From Thermophilibacter immobilis (lineage in GTDB: Bacteria > Actinomycetota > Coriobacteriia > Coriobacteriales > Atopobiaceae): 64,000 bases of DNA. How positions within the stretch are numbered: position 1 is the stretch's first letter; the number at the start of each line of letters is the position of its first letter. Location of the stretch: assembly GCF_015277515.1 (NCBI RefSeq), contig NZ_CP063767.1, positions 2,099,715 to 2,163,714 on the forward strand. The letters are read 5' to 3'. The translations under genes were made by a program, and so were the position numbers. Positions 1 to 9,876 of the stretch are shown here, one piece after another. Under the pieces are notes generated by a model. The model saw nothing but the letters and a program-made list of their open reading frames with translations. It was not told the DNA's origin and ran no database searches.

Positions 1-207
1 ATGAGCCTCGCGGAGGGAGTCTACTTTTCCGACCATACCCGAACGCGTGTTTAAGGTCCAAAATCGCCCCAAACGAGGCGTTCGGGCATGGTCGGCACGT
101 GCGCGCCAGCCGTGCGCAGCGCGTAGAGGGGCACGCCCAATGGCATGCGGGGTAGAATGGCCCCACAAACACACGGCAGCACGCAGCTCAAAAGACGAGG
201 AGAAGCC
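1..207. other. upstream region, no gene supported
   Basis: The first 54 bases read open on the plus strand and end in TAA. They could be the tail of a gene starting outside the window, but 17 codons are too few to judge. From 55 to 207 I see no gene. A TAGAAT hexamer at 153-158 could be the -10 element of the kinase operon, although no good -35 lies at the right distance. If it is the promoter, the kinase must start at 208, not at the in-frame ATG at 145. Confidence 0.3.
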
Positions 208-1983
208 GTGAGTGACACGCCGACCATCGTACGTCCCGGCGCGGCCCCCAAGCCAGGCGACACCCCTCCCGACGAGGTTCTTCTGGGAAGGTATCGCGTT
301 TTGGCACGACGGGGCACCGGCGGGTTTGGCACCGTCTGCACCTGCTGGGACACGCGCCTGCAACGGCGCGTGGCCATCAAGCGCATGCCGCTGCTTTCCC
401 AAAACGGCACAACCACGGCCGAGGAGGCCCTAGCAGAGGCGCGCACCGCCTGCATGCTCGCCCACCCCAACATCGTGACCGTCTTTGACTTCGAGACCGA
501 TGGCTCCTATGCCTACCTGGTCATGGAGTACGTCGACGGGCTCAACCTCGCCGAGCTTCTCGCGCGCGTGGAGGGGGGCCGCCTCACGTACGAGGAGTGC
601 GCCCACATGCTCCAGTCCGTCACACGCGCCCTCTCGTTTGCCCACGAGAACCGCGTGCTGCACCTGGACATCAAGCCCACCAACATCATGATCGACCGCC
701 AGGGCGTCGTGAAGCTCGCCGACTTTGGCATGGCCGCGCTCGCCTCGGCCGCAGGCTACGGCGGGGCGCGCGGGGGCACCGTGGGCTACATGCCACCCGA
801 GCAGATCGAGGGGCTTCTCGTGGACGAGCGCGCCGACGTCTTCTCGCTCGCGGTTGTGGTATGGCAGTCCCTCACGGGCTCCGACCCCTTCCTTGCGCCC
901 AGTGCCGCCGCCTCGCGCGACAAGATTCAGAAGGGCCCCACGCGCGCGCTCTCCAAGGACTGCCCCGAGCTCGCGGGCGAACCCGAGCGGGTCCTGCTCA
1001 GCGCGTTGGCCCCCGTGACCTCCGAGCGCACGACCTCGGTGCGGCAGCTCGCGGGCGAACTCCTTGCCTTCCTGGGCCCCACAGAGAACGGAGCCGCCTC
1101 GCTCTCCTCTCTCGTCGAGCAGTCCGAGCAGGACGAGCCTGCCGAGAGAACCTCCTGGGAGGTGCGCCACCTCCCGCTGAACGTGCGCTACCCCTGGCTC
1201 GCGAGCGCGCTCGTCCGAGCGCTCACCGCCCTTCTGGTGCTGCTGGCTGCGCACCCCCTGCTCTCCGCACTGGCGGGTGAGAGCCCGCAGGCCATGGTCG
1301 TGGCCCTTCTCGTCATCTGCGGCGCCTCGGCTCTCTGGCCTCCTTTGGGCTCGGCCCTCGTGGGGGCGCTGCTCTGCGGAGCGCTCCTCATGACCACCCC
1401 AACCGTAGCGTCATTTCTCCTGGCAGCGCTGAGCGCGCTCGGGCTCGGGGGCTGGTGGGTCTTCGCGGGACGCCGCGAGCACCTAGCCTCGGCGGCAGTC
1501 CTTCTGCCGTGCTGCCTCGCCTCGCCGCTGACGGGAGCCGGCCTCGCAGGCTTTGCCCTCGACCCCGCCCCCGCCGCGCTCACCGGGGTGGTGGGCTACC
1601 TCATGGGCAGCCTCTTTCACCTCACGTCCGCAGCGGATTTCGCGGCCTCTCCCACCGTGGCGGCACTGCTGGTCTCCTGGGGGCGACCCTCGTTTTGGCT
1701 CATGGCCGCCGGTGCCGCCGCGTGTGCGGCCGTGTCCTCGGCGGTGGCTTTGCGAGGGAGCATGGCCGCTGGTGTGACGGGGCAGTCCCTTGGCCTTATG
1801 TGCATCATCCTTTTTGAGGTTCTCGCAGCTAGAATGGAGAATAGCGGTATATGGATGCCTCCCGATGGGGAGTCTGTGGCCCTTGCGGTAATCTTGTTCG
1901 TGTTTTTGTGCATCGCGACGGTCCTAAGAGGTCCGCTCTTTGAGGAGCGGGAAGGCGAGGATATCAATGAGTTTCCTCAGTGA
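208..1983 (+). CDS. membrane-bound serine/threonine protein kinase with polytopic C-terminus
   Basis: First gene of the cell-wall/phosphorylation operon, about 591 residues. The N-terminal half is a Hanks-type kinase: glycine loop GTGGFG near residues 36-41, ATP-binding lysine K58 in VAIK, catalytic loop HLDIKPTN at 152-159, DFG at 172-174 and a PPE in place of APE. The arginine of the usual HRD motif is leucine, making it a non-RD kinase, though D154, K156 and N159 are kept. The C-terminal half (about 330-580) is a run of hydrophobic helices with no PASTA or other sensor domain, so the kinase is probably anchored by many membrane spans. I chose GTG at 208 (GAGGAG seven bases upstream) over ATG at 145, which lacks a ribosome site. 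It overlaps the next gene by 17 bases. Substrates are unknown; the neighbouring FHA proteins are natural candidates. Confidence 0.85.
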   Translation: MSDTPTIVRPGAAPKPGDTPPDEVLLGRYRVLARRGTGGFGTVCTCWDTRLQRRVAIKRMPLLSQNGTTTAEEALAEARTACMLAHPNIVTVFDFETDGSYAYLVMEYVDGLNLAELLARVEGGRLTYEECAHMLQSVTRALSFAHENRVLHLDIKPTNIMIDRQGVVKLADFGMAALASAAGYGGARGGTVGYMPPEQIEGLLVDERADVFSLAVVVWQSLTGSDPFLAPSAAASRDKIQKGPTRALSKDCPELAGEPERVLLSALAPVTSERTTSVRQLAGELLAFLGPTENGAASLSSLVEQSEQDEPAERTSWEVRHLPLNVRYPWLASALVRALTALLVLLAAHPLLSALAGESPQAMVVALLVICGASALWPPLGSALVGALLCGALLMTTPTVASFLLAALSALGLGGWWVFAGRREHLASAAVLLPCCLASPLTGAGLAGFALDPAPAALTGVVGYLMGSLFHLTSAADFAASPTVAALLVSWGRPSFWLMAAGAAACAAVSSAVALRGSMAAGVTGQSLGLMCIILFEVLAARMENSGIWMPPDGESVALAVILFVFLCIATVLRGPLFEEREGEDINEFPQ

Positions 1984-3109
1984 TTTCGAGGGGCGTATCG
2001 GCTCCGTGTTCGGGGCTGCCCCCCAGGGCTACACCGAGCCCTTCTCCTTCAAGAAGCTTGCCAAGCGGGCCGCACGCGAGATGGAAAACGAGACGTACGA
2101 GATCGACGGCGTCGACACCGCGCCCGCGCTCTACACCGTGCTGGTCTCCTCGTCTGACGACGCGCTCATGCGCCCCCTCTACGAGCAGATCACCTACGAG
2201 ATATCCACGCTCATGACTGCGCAGGCGCAGAAGAAGAACTACGCCTTCGTGGGCAACCCCCTCGTGCGCTTCATGGTCGATCCCTCCCTCAAGTCGGGAA
2301 AGTTCGCCGTCTTCGCCGAGAACGTCGACTCCCGCACGCTCACGCGCCTGCGGGAGGAGGAGCGCGCCTTCTTGGGCGGCAACTCGAGCGTCGGGGGCGC
2401 TGCGGCGCAGATTCAGCGTCGAGGCCCTCAGCCTCAGGCATCGCGCCCCGCGCGCCACGAGGAAGCCCCGCTCTCGACGCCGCTCGTGACACCGGCCTCC
2501 GTGCCCTTCTCGGACACCGACGCTGGGCTCGGCGTCGTTCCGGGAGACTTTGACGAGCCCCTCCCCGTGGCCTCCGCCTCCGCGTCCACCCCCATGCCCG
2601 TCGCCGTGGCAAATGCGCCCGTTGTCGCCGAGGGGGCACGACCCATGTCCATTCCCGTTCCTCAGACGCAGCGCCGCAACGTGCCCCTCGTGGACCCGCA
2701 TCACGCCGCCGCGCAGACCAGCACCGAGAGCCCCGCCGCCTATGCGGCCCCTGTCGTCGAGACCTCCGGGCACGGCGTCGCCGACGTCCGCGCCCGCGCG
2801 AGCGCGTCGGCCCCCCGGGCCACCTGCCTTCTCATCGACCGGCAGACTGGGCGCACCTTCACGGGCACGGCCCCGTCCGCCGTCATCGGGCGCGAGCGCT
2901 CGCAGGCGCAGATCGTCCTGCGCGACCCCAATGTCTCGCGCCGCCACGCCGAGCTCTCCTTCGACGGGCGCGACTGGCACGTCACCGATCTCAACTCGAC
3001 CAACGGAACGCTGGTCAACGATGTCGACGTGACTGACTGCGTCCTGCGCGACGGCGACCTGCTCACCGTGGGCCTCGTGAACCTTGAGTTCAGGGAGAAC
3101 CTGCAATGA
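1967..3109 (+). CDS. fhaA: FhaA-like FHA-domain protein with N-terminal DUF3662
   Basis: About 380 residues. The first 120 residues match the DUF3662 domain typical of actinobacterial FhaA (FKKLAKRAAREME near the start). A long Ala/Pro/Ser-rich linker follows. A C-terminal forkhead-associated domain (about 285-380) carries the phosphothreonine-binding pattern: GRE, SRRH and the NSTNGT loop. FHA domains bind phosphothreonine peptides made by Hanks-type kinases, so the protein probably acts as an adaptor for the kinases at 208 and 7867. In mycobacteria FhaA binds a phosphorylated pseudokinase region linked to peptidoglycan synthesis; that role here is inference. ATG at 1967 is chosen because GGCGAGG lies just upstream; it starts inside the kinase gene. 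The end overlaps the next start in ATGA, indicating translational coupling. Confidence 0.88.
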   Translation: MSFLSDFEGRIGSVFGAAPQGYTEPFSFKKLAKRAAREMENETYEIDGVDTAPALYTVLVSSSDDALMRPLYEQITYEISTLMTAQAQKKNYAFVGNPLVRFMVDPSLKSGKFAVFAENVDSRTLTRLREEERAFLGGNSSVGGAAAQIQRRGPQPQASRPARHEEAPLSTPLVTPASVPFSDTDAGLGVVPGDFDEPLPVASASASTPMPVAVANAPVVAEGARPMSIPVPQTQRRNVPLVDPHHAAAQTSTESPAAYAAPVVETSGHGVADVRARASASAPRATCLLIDRQTGRTFTGTAPSAVIGRERSQAQIVLRDPNVSRRHAELSFDGRDWHVTDLNSTNGTLVNDVDVTDCVLRDGDLLTVGLVNLEFRENLQ

Positions 3110-3519
3110 TCGACCTCGTCCTCTTCCTGGGGCGCGTCCTGCTCGTCGTCGTCCTCTATGTCTTCCTGTTCGCGGTCATGCGCACGGGCGTGGGCCTCGT
3201 GCGCGGCCAGCGCCGCGACACGGCCATCTGGGCGGTTGACGTCGAGAAGGGCACGCGCTTGCTGCGCGGCCTGCACGTGGACATCCTGGGGCCGGTCGTC
3301 GTCGGGCGCTCGTCGTCGTCAGACATCGTCGTCGACGAGCCCTACGTCTCGGCCTCGCACGCGCGCTTCACGCTGCAGGGCCCCGCCCTCGTCCTCGAGG
3401 ACCTGGGATCCACCAATGGGACGCTCGTCAACGGCCATCCCATCGGGCAGGCCGTCACGCTGAGAGAGGCCGACGAGGTCCAGGTCGGTGACACCATCAT
3501 GCGCGTGAGTCGCGGATGA
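3106..3519 (+). CDS. fhaB: FhaB-like membrane-anchored FHA protein
   Basis: A 137-residue protein: one N-terminal transmembrane helix (about residues 3-30) followed by a single cytoplasmic FHA domain. The FHA core shows GRSSSSD, SASHARF and the LGSTNGT loop, all expected for phosphothreonine recognition. It corresponds in size and layout to FhaB (FipA) of other actinobacteria, which helps couple Ser/Thr kinases to the division machinery; that exact role here is inferred. It overlaps fhaA and the phosphatase gene by four bases each (ATGA), so the three should be made together. Confidence 0.88.
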   Translation: MIDLVLFLGRVLLVVVLYVFLFAVMRTGVGLVRGQRRDTAIWAVDVEKGTRLLRGLHVDILGPVVVGRSSSSDIVVDEPYVSASHARFTLQGPALVLEDLGSTNGTLVNGHPIGQAVTLREADEVQVGDTIMRVSRG

Positions 3520-4781
3520 GTACGGATCAGATACAGACGCTTCGTGCGACCGGGCCCGCCAACGCTCCCGGTCGCGCCGAGATGACCGTCGAGGGCCGCA
3601 TGGGCGCAGACGCCATATCGGGCTCCAACGAGTTCCTCTCGTGGGGAACCCGTAGCGACGTGGGCCTCGTACGCAGCCACAACGAGGACTCGTTTCTTCT
3701 CCGCACGCCCCTCTTCGTGGTCTGCGACGGCATGGGCGGCCACGCCGCGGGCGAGGTCGCAAGCTCCATCGCCGTCGAGACCATCGGCGAGCAGGCGCCG
3801 GGAACCGCCGACGACGTCCTTCTGGGCGCAGCCGTCGAGGCAGCCAACCTGGCCGTCATCAAGGGGGCCGAGGACGGCGTGGGCAAGCCCGGCATGGGCT
3901 GCACCGCAACCGCGGTGCTCATCAGCAAGAACAAGATGGCCGTGGCCCATGTGGGCGACTCGCGCGCCTACATGCTCCACCACGGGACCCTCGTGCGCAT
4001 CACGCACGATCACTCCTACGTCGAGGAGCTCGTGGACTCGGGGCAGATCACGGCCGACGAGGCACGCACGCACCCCTCGCGCTCCATCATCACCCGCGCG
4101 CTGGGCTCTGACCCCGACATGTACGCCGATCACTTCTCGCTCGAGGTCAGCGACGGAGACCGCGTGATTCTGTGCTCCGACGGCCTTTCGAGCATGATCC
4201 CCGACAGCGACATCGAGGCCGTGGCCGTCTCGAGCGCCACGCCGCAGCAGGCGGCGGACAACCTCGTGGGGGCAGCCCTCACGGCCGGAGGATCCGACAA
4301 CGTGACCGCCCTGGTGGTCGACATCCTCAACGACGGCGTGGCGGACGCCACGCGCTCTCAGCTCACCAAGCGTATCTTCGCCATCGCGGGAATTCTGCTG
4401 GCCACCGTGGCCGTCTGCCTCGCAGGCGTGCTCTTCTTTATCAGAAACGAGTGGTACCTCGGGGTGAGCGACGGAAACGTTGCCGTCTACCAGGGCGTCA
4501 ACGCAGACCTTCTGGGCCTTCCGCTCTATGATCTCGTGAGCACGAGCGCCGTCGCGACCTCCGACTTGCCCACCTCCGTGCAGGACCAGCTCGAGGCGGG
4601 AATCCGCGTCCAGAACCAGGAGAGCGCCCAGCAGACCCTCGACTCCTACAGCCAGCAAATCAGCGACGAGAAGAGCCGGGCACAGGAGGTCGCCGTGGAG
4701 GCCCGCTCGGGAAGCGATCCCACGGTCGAGACGGCAACCCCCACGGACACCACGACCTCGGACCAGAGCGAGGGCGACTGA
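3516..4781 (+). CDS. pstP: PP2C-family Ser/Thr protein phosphatase with C-terminal membrane anchor
   Basis: A 421-residue PPM/PP2C phosphatase that should reverse the phosphorylation made by the two kinases of the operon. Visible motifs in order: [12 protein letters not shown] at about 48-58, metal-binding D71[12 protein letters not shown] near 147, DGLSSMI near 222 and [11 protein letters not shown] near 259. A transmembrane helix at about 287-309 is followed by a 110-residue Ser/Thr/Asp-rich extracytoplasmic tail. This is the PstP layout of actinobacteria. The first 40 residues before the catalytic domain are not conserved and a later start is possible, but ATG at 3516 overlaps the fhaB stop, which favours it. 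Confidence 0.9.
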   Translation: MSTDQIQTLRATGPANAPGRAEMTVEGRMGADAISGSNEFLSWGTRSDVGLVRSHNEDSFLLRTPLFVVCDGMGGHAAGEVASSIAVETIGEQAPGTADDVLLGAAVEAANLAVIKGAEDGVGKPGMGCTATAVLISKNKMAVAHVGDSRAYMLHHGTLVRITHDHSYVEELVDSGQITADEARTHPSRSIITRALGSDPDMYADHFSLEVSDGDRVILCSDGLSSMIPDSDIEAVAVSSATPQQAADNLVGAALTAGGSDNVTALVVDILNDGVADATRSQLTKRIFAIAGILLATVAVCLAGVLFFIRNEWYLGVSDGNVAVYQGVNADLLGLPLYDLVSTSAVATSDLPTSVQDQLEAGIRVQNQESAQQTLDSYSQQISDEKSRAQEVAVEARSGSDPTVETATPTDTTTSDQSEGD

Positions 4782-4782
4782 C

Positions 4783-7743
4783 ATGAGGAGAAAACTCTAC
4801 GTCAGAGGACGGACGCGCGGAGACGTCGAGGCCATGACCTCGTCCTTCTTGCCCGCAGCGGGACGTCAGCAGCACTCGCGGCGCAACACCGAGCTCTTCC
4901 TGCTCTGCCTGGCGGCCGTGCCGGTCCTGCTCCTCTACGCCCTGTACGTCCTCAACGCCAACGCCGAGGTCACGCCTTCCACGCTGGGGCTGCCCCTTGC
5001 GCTGTTCGCCGCCTTCGCCGTGGCCCACGTGGCCATTCGCTGGCTGGCGCCGGCCGCCGACCCGGCCATTCTCCCCATCGTCTTCACGCTCTCGGGGATT
5101 GGCATCACCTTCCTCACCAGGCTTGCGCCCACCCTGGCCGTCAGCCAGGTAGTCTGGCTGTTCCTCTCGGTCGCCGTCATGGTAGCCGTGCTCTTCGTGG
5201 TCAAGAACCTCGATGGGCTCACCCAGTACAAGTACACCCTGGGCTTCATAGGCATCGTCTTGCTCCTGCTCCCCATGCTCATAGGCACCGAGAAGGGCGG
5301 CTCCAAGCTCTGGATCTACATCGGGGGGTTCGGCTTCCAGCCTGGTGAGTTCGCCAAGATCTTCATCGTGCTGTTTCTGGCCTTCTACCTCGCCGGCAAC
5401 CGAGAGGCCCTCTCGGTGTCCATGCGCAGCTTTGGCCCCTTCAAGCTGCCGCGCCTTCGCATGCTGATGCCCGTGTTCGTTATGTGGGGCATCAGCCTCC
5501 TGCTCGTCGTCTTCGAGAAGGACCTGGGGAGCGCCCTACTCTTCTTCGTGTTCTTTGTCATCATGCTCTACGTCTCCACGGGGCGCGTGAGCTATGTGAT
5601 TGTGAGCCTGCTTCTGCTGGCCATAGGTGGGGTCGCCTGCTACTACCTGTTCAGCCACGTCCAGACCCGCGTGAACATCTGGCTCGACCCCTGGAAGGAT
5701 GCCTCGGGAGGCGGCTACCAGATCGTGCAGTCCCTCTACTCGCTCGCAGACGGCGGCCTGGTGGGAACCGGCATCGGCAAGGGCTTGGCCACCATCATCC
5801 CCGTCGTCGAGAGCGACTTCATCTTCTCGGCCATCGGCGAGGAGATGGGGCTTCTGGGCGCCTCGGGCGTGCTCATCTTGTTCCTGCTTCTGTGCGTGCG
5901 CGGCTTTGCCACGGCCGCGCGGGCCAAGTCCGACTCGTCCGCCTTCGCAGCAGTCGGCCTCACGTGCGCCCTGTGCTTCCAGGCCTTTCTCATCGTGGGC
6001 GGCGTCACCAAGTTCCTGCCGCTCACGGGCGTCACGCTGCCCTTCATGAGCCAGGGCGGCACCTCGCTTCTGGCGAGCTTCGTCATCGTGGGGCTTCTGC
6101 TGCGCGCGGGCGACGAGGGCACCGGCCAGGAGACCGAGATGGCGAGCAACCCCGGTAACCCCGAGGACCGCCTGGGATCAAAGATCGCGTTTCCCGGAAG
6201 GCTCGCCGCAGCGGGGACGCATGCCGCTGACGTCGTGCGCGGAAGCCATGCGCGCGGCCACTTTGGCCTGCAGACCCCCGAGTCAGGCGTGCTCGGCCGC
6301 GTCGCGCTCGGAAAGCGCCTCACCAACCTGGTCACGGTCTTCGCCGTCCTGTTTGCCGCGCTCATAGCCAACCTGACCTACGTCCAGCAAATTGACGCGA
6401 GTCGCGTTCAGAACCTCCCCACGAACAACCACACGATCGCGAAGAGCGCCTACGTAGAACGCGGCGCCATCATCACGTCCGACGGCGTCACCCTGGCGGA
6501 GAGCGTCGAACAGGCCGATGGCACGTACCTGCGCAGCTATCCGCAGGGGACGCTCGCGCGTCACACGGTGGGCTACATCTCCACGCAGTACGGGACCACG
6601 GGCGTCGAGGCATCCATGAACGAGACCCTCACCGGCCATGCCGACTACTCGACCTGGAAGGGCGCTCTGTACTCGATGGCCGGCGTCGAGCAGTCGGGCT
6701 CCACCGTCGCGCTGACCATAAACTCGAAGATCCAGGAGGCAGCCGAGAACGCCCTGGACGGCTACACCGGTGCCATCGTGGTGCTCGACCCCAAGACCGG
6801 AGCGGTTCTGGCCAAGGCGTCCAACCCCACCTACTCGGTCGATGACCTGGACAGCATCATCTCCTCGGGCACGGGCGGACAACTCCTGGACCGCTCGACC
6901 CAGGCGCTTTACTCCCCCGGCTCCACCTTCAAGGCCATCACGCTCGCTGCCGCGCTCGACACGGGCACGGCGAACCTCACGGACGTCTACGACGCCAGCC
7001 CCGCAATCCAGATCGGCGGCGCCGAGATCTCCAACTACGGCTACTACGACTACGGCGCCCCCACGCTCAAGGAGGCCCTCGCACTGTCCTCCAACACCGT
7101 GTTCGCCCAGGTGGGCAGCGAGGTGGGAGCGAGCACGCTCGTGCGCTACGCCGATGCCTTTGGCTACGGGCAGGCTCTGGGACAGGACTTCTCGTGCGTA
7201 ACCTCGCTCATGCCCGACCCCGCCGAGATGACCGAGTGGGAAACCGCCTGGGCGGCCTGCGGCCAGCCCGTGGGCCAACACGCAAGCCCCGCCGGCCCGC
7301 AGACCACCATCATGCAGAACGCCGTGGTCGCCCAGACGATCGCCAACGGCGGAGTCACCATGAACCCCTACGTCGTGGACCACATCCTCTCTCCTGAGGG
7401 GACCACCACCTCCACCACCACGGCGCGCTCTCTCGGACAGGCCATCTCGGCCGACACCGCCTCCCAGCTCAAGGAGGCCATGCTCGGAGTCGTCGACCAC
7501 GGGACCGGCCAGCGCGCCCAGATCACGGGCACGCAGGTCGCCGGCAAGACCGGAACCGCCCAGGTCGAGAACGGCAACATCAACTCGTTCTTCATCGGCT
7601 TCGCGCCGTATGACAACCCGACGCTGGTCATCTCGGTCTGCGTCGAGGGACAGGGAGAAGACGTCGAGGGCTTTGCGGCCTCTTTGGCCGGACAGGTGCT
7701 CGCCTCCTCGCTCAACGTCCAGTCATCCGGCTCCGACACCTGA
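4783..7743 (+). CDS. SEDS glycosyltransferase fused to class B penicillin-binding protein
   Basis: One uninterrupted 986-residue frame holds two proteins usually encoded separately. Residues about 45-450 are a FtsW/RodA/SpoVE (SEDS) polytopic glycosyltransferase, with the family signature at the end of the domain (about 415-440, [15 protein letters not shown]). After a soluble linker a new membrane anchor (about 510-530) leads into a PbpA-like transpeptidase: S714TFK, S769SN and K922TG are the three catalytic motifs in order. SEDS enzymes polymerise lipid II and class B PBPs crosslink it, so fusion ties both steps into one chain. In mycobacteria rodA and pbpA are adjacent genes between pstP and the kinases, exactly this position. 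ATG at 4783 follows the phosphatase stop by one base. A later ATG at 4834 is possible. Confidence 0.93.
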   Translation: MRRKLYVRGRTRGDVEAMTSSFLPAAGRQQHSRRNTELFLLCLAAVPVLLLYALYVLNANAEVTPSTLGLPLALFAAFAVAHVAIRWLAPAADPAILPIVFTLSGIGITFLTRLAPTLAVSQVVWLFLSVAVMVAVLFVVKNLDGLTQYKYTLGFIGIVLLLLPMLIGTEKGGSKLWIYIGGFGFQPGEFAKIFIVLFLAFYLAGNREALSVSMRSFGPFKLPRLRMLMPVFVMWGISLLLVVFEKDLGSALLFFVFFVIMLYVSTGRVSYVIVSLLLLAIGGVACYYLFSHVQTRVNIWLDPWKDASGGGYQIVQSLYSLADGGLVGTGIGKGLATIIPVVESDFIFSAIGEEMGLLGASGVLILFLLLCVRGFATAARAKSDSSAFAAVGLTCALCFQAFLIVGGVTKFLPLTGVTLPFMSQGGTSLLASFVIVGLLLRAGDEGTGQETEMASNPGNPEDRLGSKIAFPGRLAAAGTHAADVVRGSHARGHFGLQTPESGVLGRVALGKRLTNLVTVFAVLFAALIANLTYVQQIDASRVQNLPTNNHTIAKSAYVERGAIITSDGVTLAESVEQADGTYLRSYPQGTLARHTVGYISTQYGTTGVEASMNETLTGHADYSTWKGALYSMAGVEQSGSTVALTINSKIQEAAENALDGYTGAIVVLDPKTGAVLAKASNPTYSVDDLDSIISSGTGGQLLDRSTQALYSPGSTFKAITLAAALDTGTANLTDVYDASPAIQIGGAEISNYGYYDYGAPTLKEALALSSNTVFAQVGSEVGASTLVRYADAFGYGQALGQDFSCVTSLMPDPAEMTEWETAWAACGQPVGQHASPAGPQTTIMQNAVVAQTIANGGVTMNPYVVDHILSPEGTTTSTTTARSLGQAISADTASQLKEAMLGVVDHGTGQRAQITGTQVAGKTGTAQVENGNINSFFIGFAPYDNPTLVISVCVEGQGEDVEGFAASLAGQVLASSLNVQSSGSDT

Positions 7744-7866
7744 TGGAGGCAGACGATCAAGACAAAACGAAGCAGAAACGCAGCAAAAACGTAGCAGGGC
7801 ATCGCGGCGATGGTGCCTCAGAAAAAGGAACGCGGGCAAGCCGCGAGTGTGATAAGGAGAGATCGT

Positions 7867-9867
7867 ATGCCAGGGATGGTTCTCGGCGGGCGCTACCAGG
7901 TCCAGGACAAGATTGGTACAGGAGGCATGGCCACGGTCTTCCGCGGCCATGACGAGGTGCTCGGCCGCACCGTCGCCGTCAAGACGATGCTGCCCCAGTA
8001 TGCGACCGACCCCTCCTTCGCGGCGCGCTTCAAGCAGGAGGCGCAGGCCGCGGCGGCACTGCAGAGCCCCTATATTGTCTCGGTCTACGACTGGGGCAAG
8101 GACGCGGACACCTACTACATCGTCATGGAGTACCTGCGGGGCACCGACCTCAAGAGCGGCATCCGCAAGCACGGCGCCCTTGACTGCAAGAAGGTCGCCC
8201 AGATCGGCTCGCAAATCGCGCAGGCCCTCTCCGTGGCCCACAAGCACGACATCATCCACCGCGACATCAAGCCGCAGAACATCATGGTGCAGCCCGACGG
8301 CAACATCAAGGTGATGGACTTTGGCATCGCGCGCGCCAAGAACAGCCACCTCACCACCGACAACTCCGTCCTGGGCACTGCCCACTACGTCTCCCCCGAG
8401 CAGACTCAGGGCAAGGAGCTCGGCCCCACGACCGACCTCTACTCGCTGGGTATCGTGATGTACGAGGCCTCGACCGGGCAGGTCCCCTTCCAGGGCGACG
8501 ATGCCATAACCGTAGCGCTCAAGCAGGTCAACGAGCAGCCCAAGCCGCCCAGCCAGCTCAATCCCGCCGTTGACCCCTCGCTCGAGTCGATCATCCTCAA
8601 GTGCATGCAGAAGGACCCCGCGGCGCGCTTCCAGACGGCCGACGAGCTCTACCGGACCCTGCGCGACTACCTTGCGGGCCGGATGCAGTCCGTCAACAGC
8701 GCGACGGCCCTGCTTCCCGCCGCAGCCACGACCGCGCTCGATCGCACCGGGGCCACCGGGGCCACGAACGCCCTTCCCGCCGTGGACCGCACGGGCAGAT
8801 TCCGCCCGCAGAGCGCAACCGAGCAGGCCGCCGATCAGGAGGCCGAGAGGGCCCACAAGAAGAAGCGCAACATCATCCTGGGCGTCGTGGGGGCCCTTGC
8901 GCTCATCGCCGTGATCATCTTCGCCGTCACCTCGATGCTAGGCTCCTCCACGACGGCAAAGGCCGTCCCCAACCTTCTGGGCTACACCCAAGACGAGGCC
9001 GTTCAGAAGATCGAGGAGGAGGGCTTCGAGGTGGGGTCGGTCAACTCCAAGTACGACTCCTCGGTCGCGGAGGGCAAGGTCTGCGACCAGGACCCCGCCG
9101 CCAACCTCCAGATGCCCGAGGGCTCCACGGTAAACATCTGGGTCTCGAAGGGGGCCGAGCCGGCGGAGGAGGTCGAGGTTCCTGACCTCACGAACAAGTC
9201 CGCCGCCGATGCGGAGAGCGCCCTGGAGGCCGTGGGGCTCGTGGGCAAGGTTGGCTCCGAGGAGGAGAGCGACGACGTGGGCGCAGGCAAGGTGAGCTCA
9301 CAGGATCCCAAGGCCGGAACGACCGCCAAGGCCGGAGACACCGTCACATTCCACCTCTCGACCGGTCCCTCGCAGGTCGTCGTGACCAACGTGGTGGGTG
9401 ACGACGAGAGCACCGCCACCTCGCGACTCAAGCAGGCGGGCTTCAAGGTGAGCGTGCAGAGCGTGAGCTCGAGCAGTGTGTCCAAGGGCACCGTCGTCTC
9501 CACGGACCCCGGCGTCAACACGTCCGCCGACAAGGGTGCCACCATCACCCTCTACGTCTCGAGCGGGCCGGAGAGCGTCTCGATTACCGACGTCACGGGT
9601 TGGAGCTACGCGGACGCCAAGGCGGAGCTCGAGGGCGCAGGCTTCACGGTCAAGCTCGCAAGCGGGAGCAGCGCCGAGGGCATCGTCACGAAGCAGTCCG
9701 CCACCGGGTCGGCAACGGCGGGCACCACGATCACCCTTACCACGCAGGCTGCCTCCACCGATGGAACAGGGGCCGACAAGAACCCGACGAACGGCGGCGG
9801 GAGCGACGCGGGCAGCGGCACAAACGGCACTAGTAACAGCACGAGCGCCAACAGTAGCAACGGCTAG
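7867..9867 (+). CDS. pknB: PknB-type serine/threonine kinase with four PASTA domains
   Basis: About 666 residues. The cytoplasmic kinase has GTGGMATV at 17-24, K39, H131RDIKPQN and DFG. A basic juxtamembrane stretch precedes a transmembrane helix at about 335-357. Outside the cell are four PASTA repeats (about 370-640), which in this family sense muropeptides or lipid II. A Thr/Asn/Ser/Gly-rich tail ends the protein. Start ATG at 7867 is preceded by AAGGAGAG at good spacing; the ATG at 7810 lacks one. It is the last gene of the operon and probably controls the SEDS-PBP fusion and the FHA proteins. Unlike the first kinase of the cluster it is a canonical RD kinase. Confidence 0.93.
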   Translation: MPGMVLGGRYQVQDKIGTGGMATVFRGHDEVLGRTVAVKTMLPQYATDPSFAARFKQEAQAAAALQSPYIVSVYDWGKDADTYYIVMEYLRGTDLKSGIRKHGALDCKKVAQIGSQIAQALSVAHKHDIIHRDIKPQNIMVQPDGNIKVMDFGIARAKNSHLTTDNSVLGTAHYVSPEQTQGKELGPTTDLYSLGIVMYEASTGQVPFQGDDAITVALKQVNEQPKPPSQLNPAVDPSLESIILKCMQKDPAARFQTADELYRTLRDYLAGRMQSVNSATALLPAAATTALDRTGATGATNALPAVDRTGRFRPQSATEQAADQEAERAHKKKRNIILGVVGALALIAVIIFAVTSMLGSSTTAKAVPNLLGYTQDEAVQKIEEEGFEVGSVNSKYDSSVAEGKVCDQDPAANLQMPEGSTVNIWVSKGAEPAEEVEVPDLTNKSAADAESALEAVGLVGKVGSEEESDDVGAGKVSSQDPKAGTTAKAGDTVTFHLSTGPSQVVVTNVVGDDESTATSRLKQAGFKVSVQSVSSSSVSKGTVVSTDPGVNTSADKGATITLYVSSGPESVSITDVTGWSYADAKAELEGAGFTVKLASGSSAEGIVTKQSATGSATAGTTITLTTQAASTDGTGADKNPTNGGGSDAGSGTNGTSNSTSANSSNG

Positions 9868-9876
9868 CCCGTTCCC

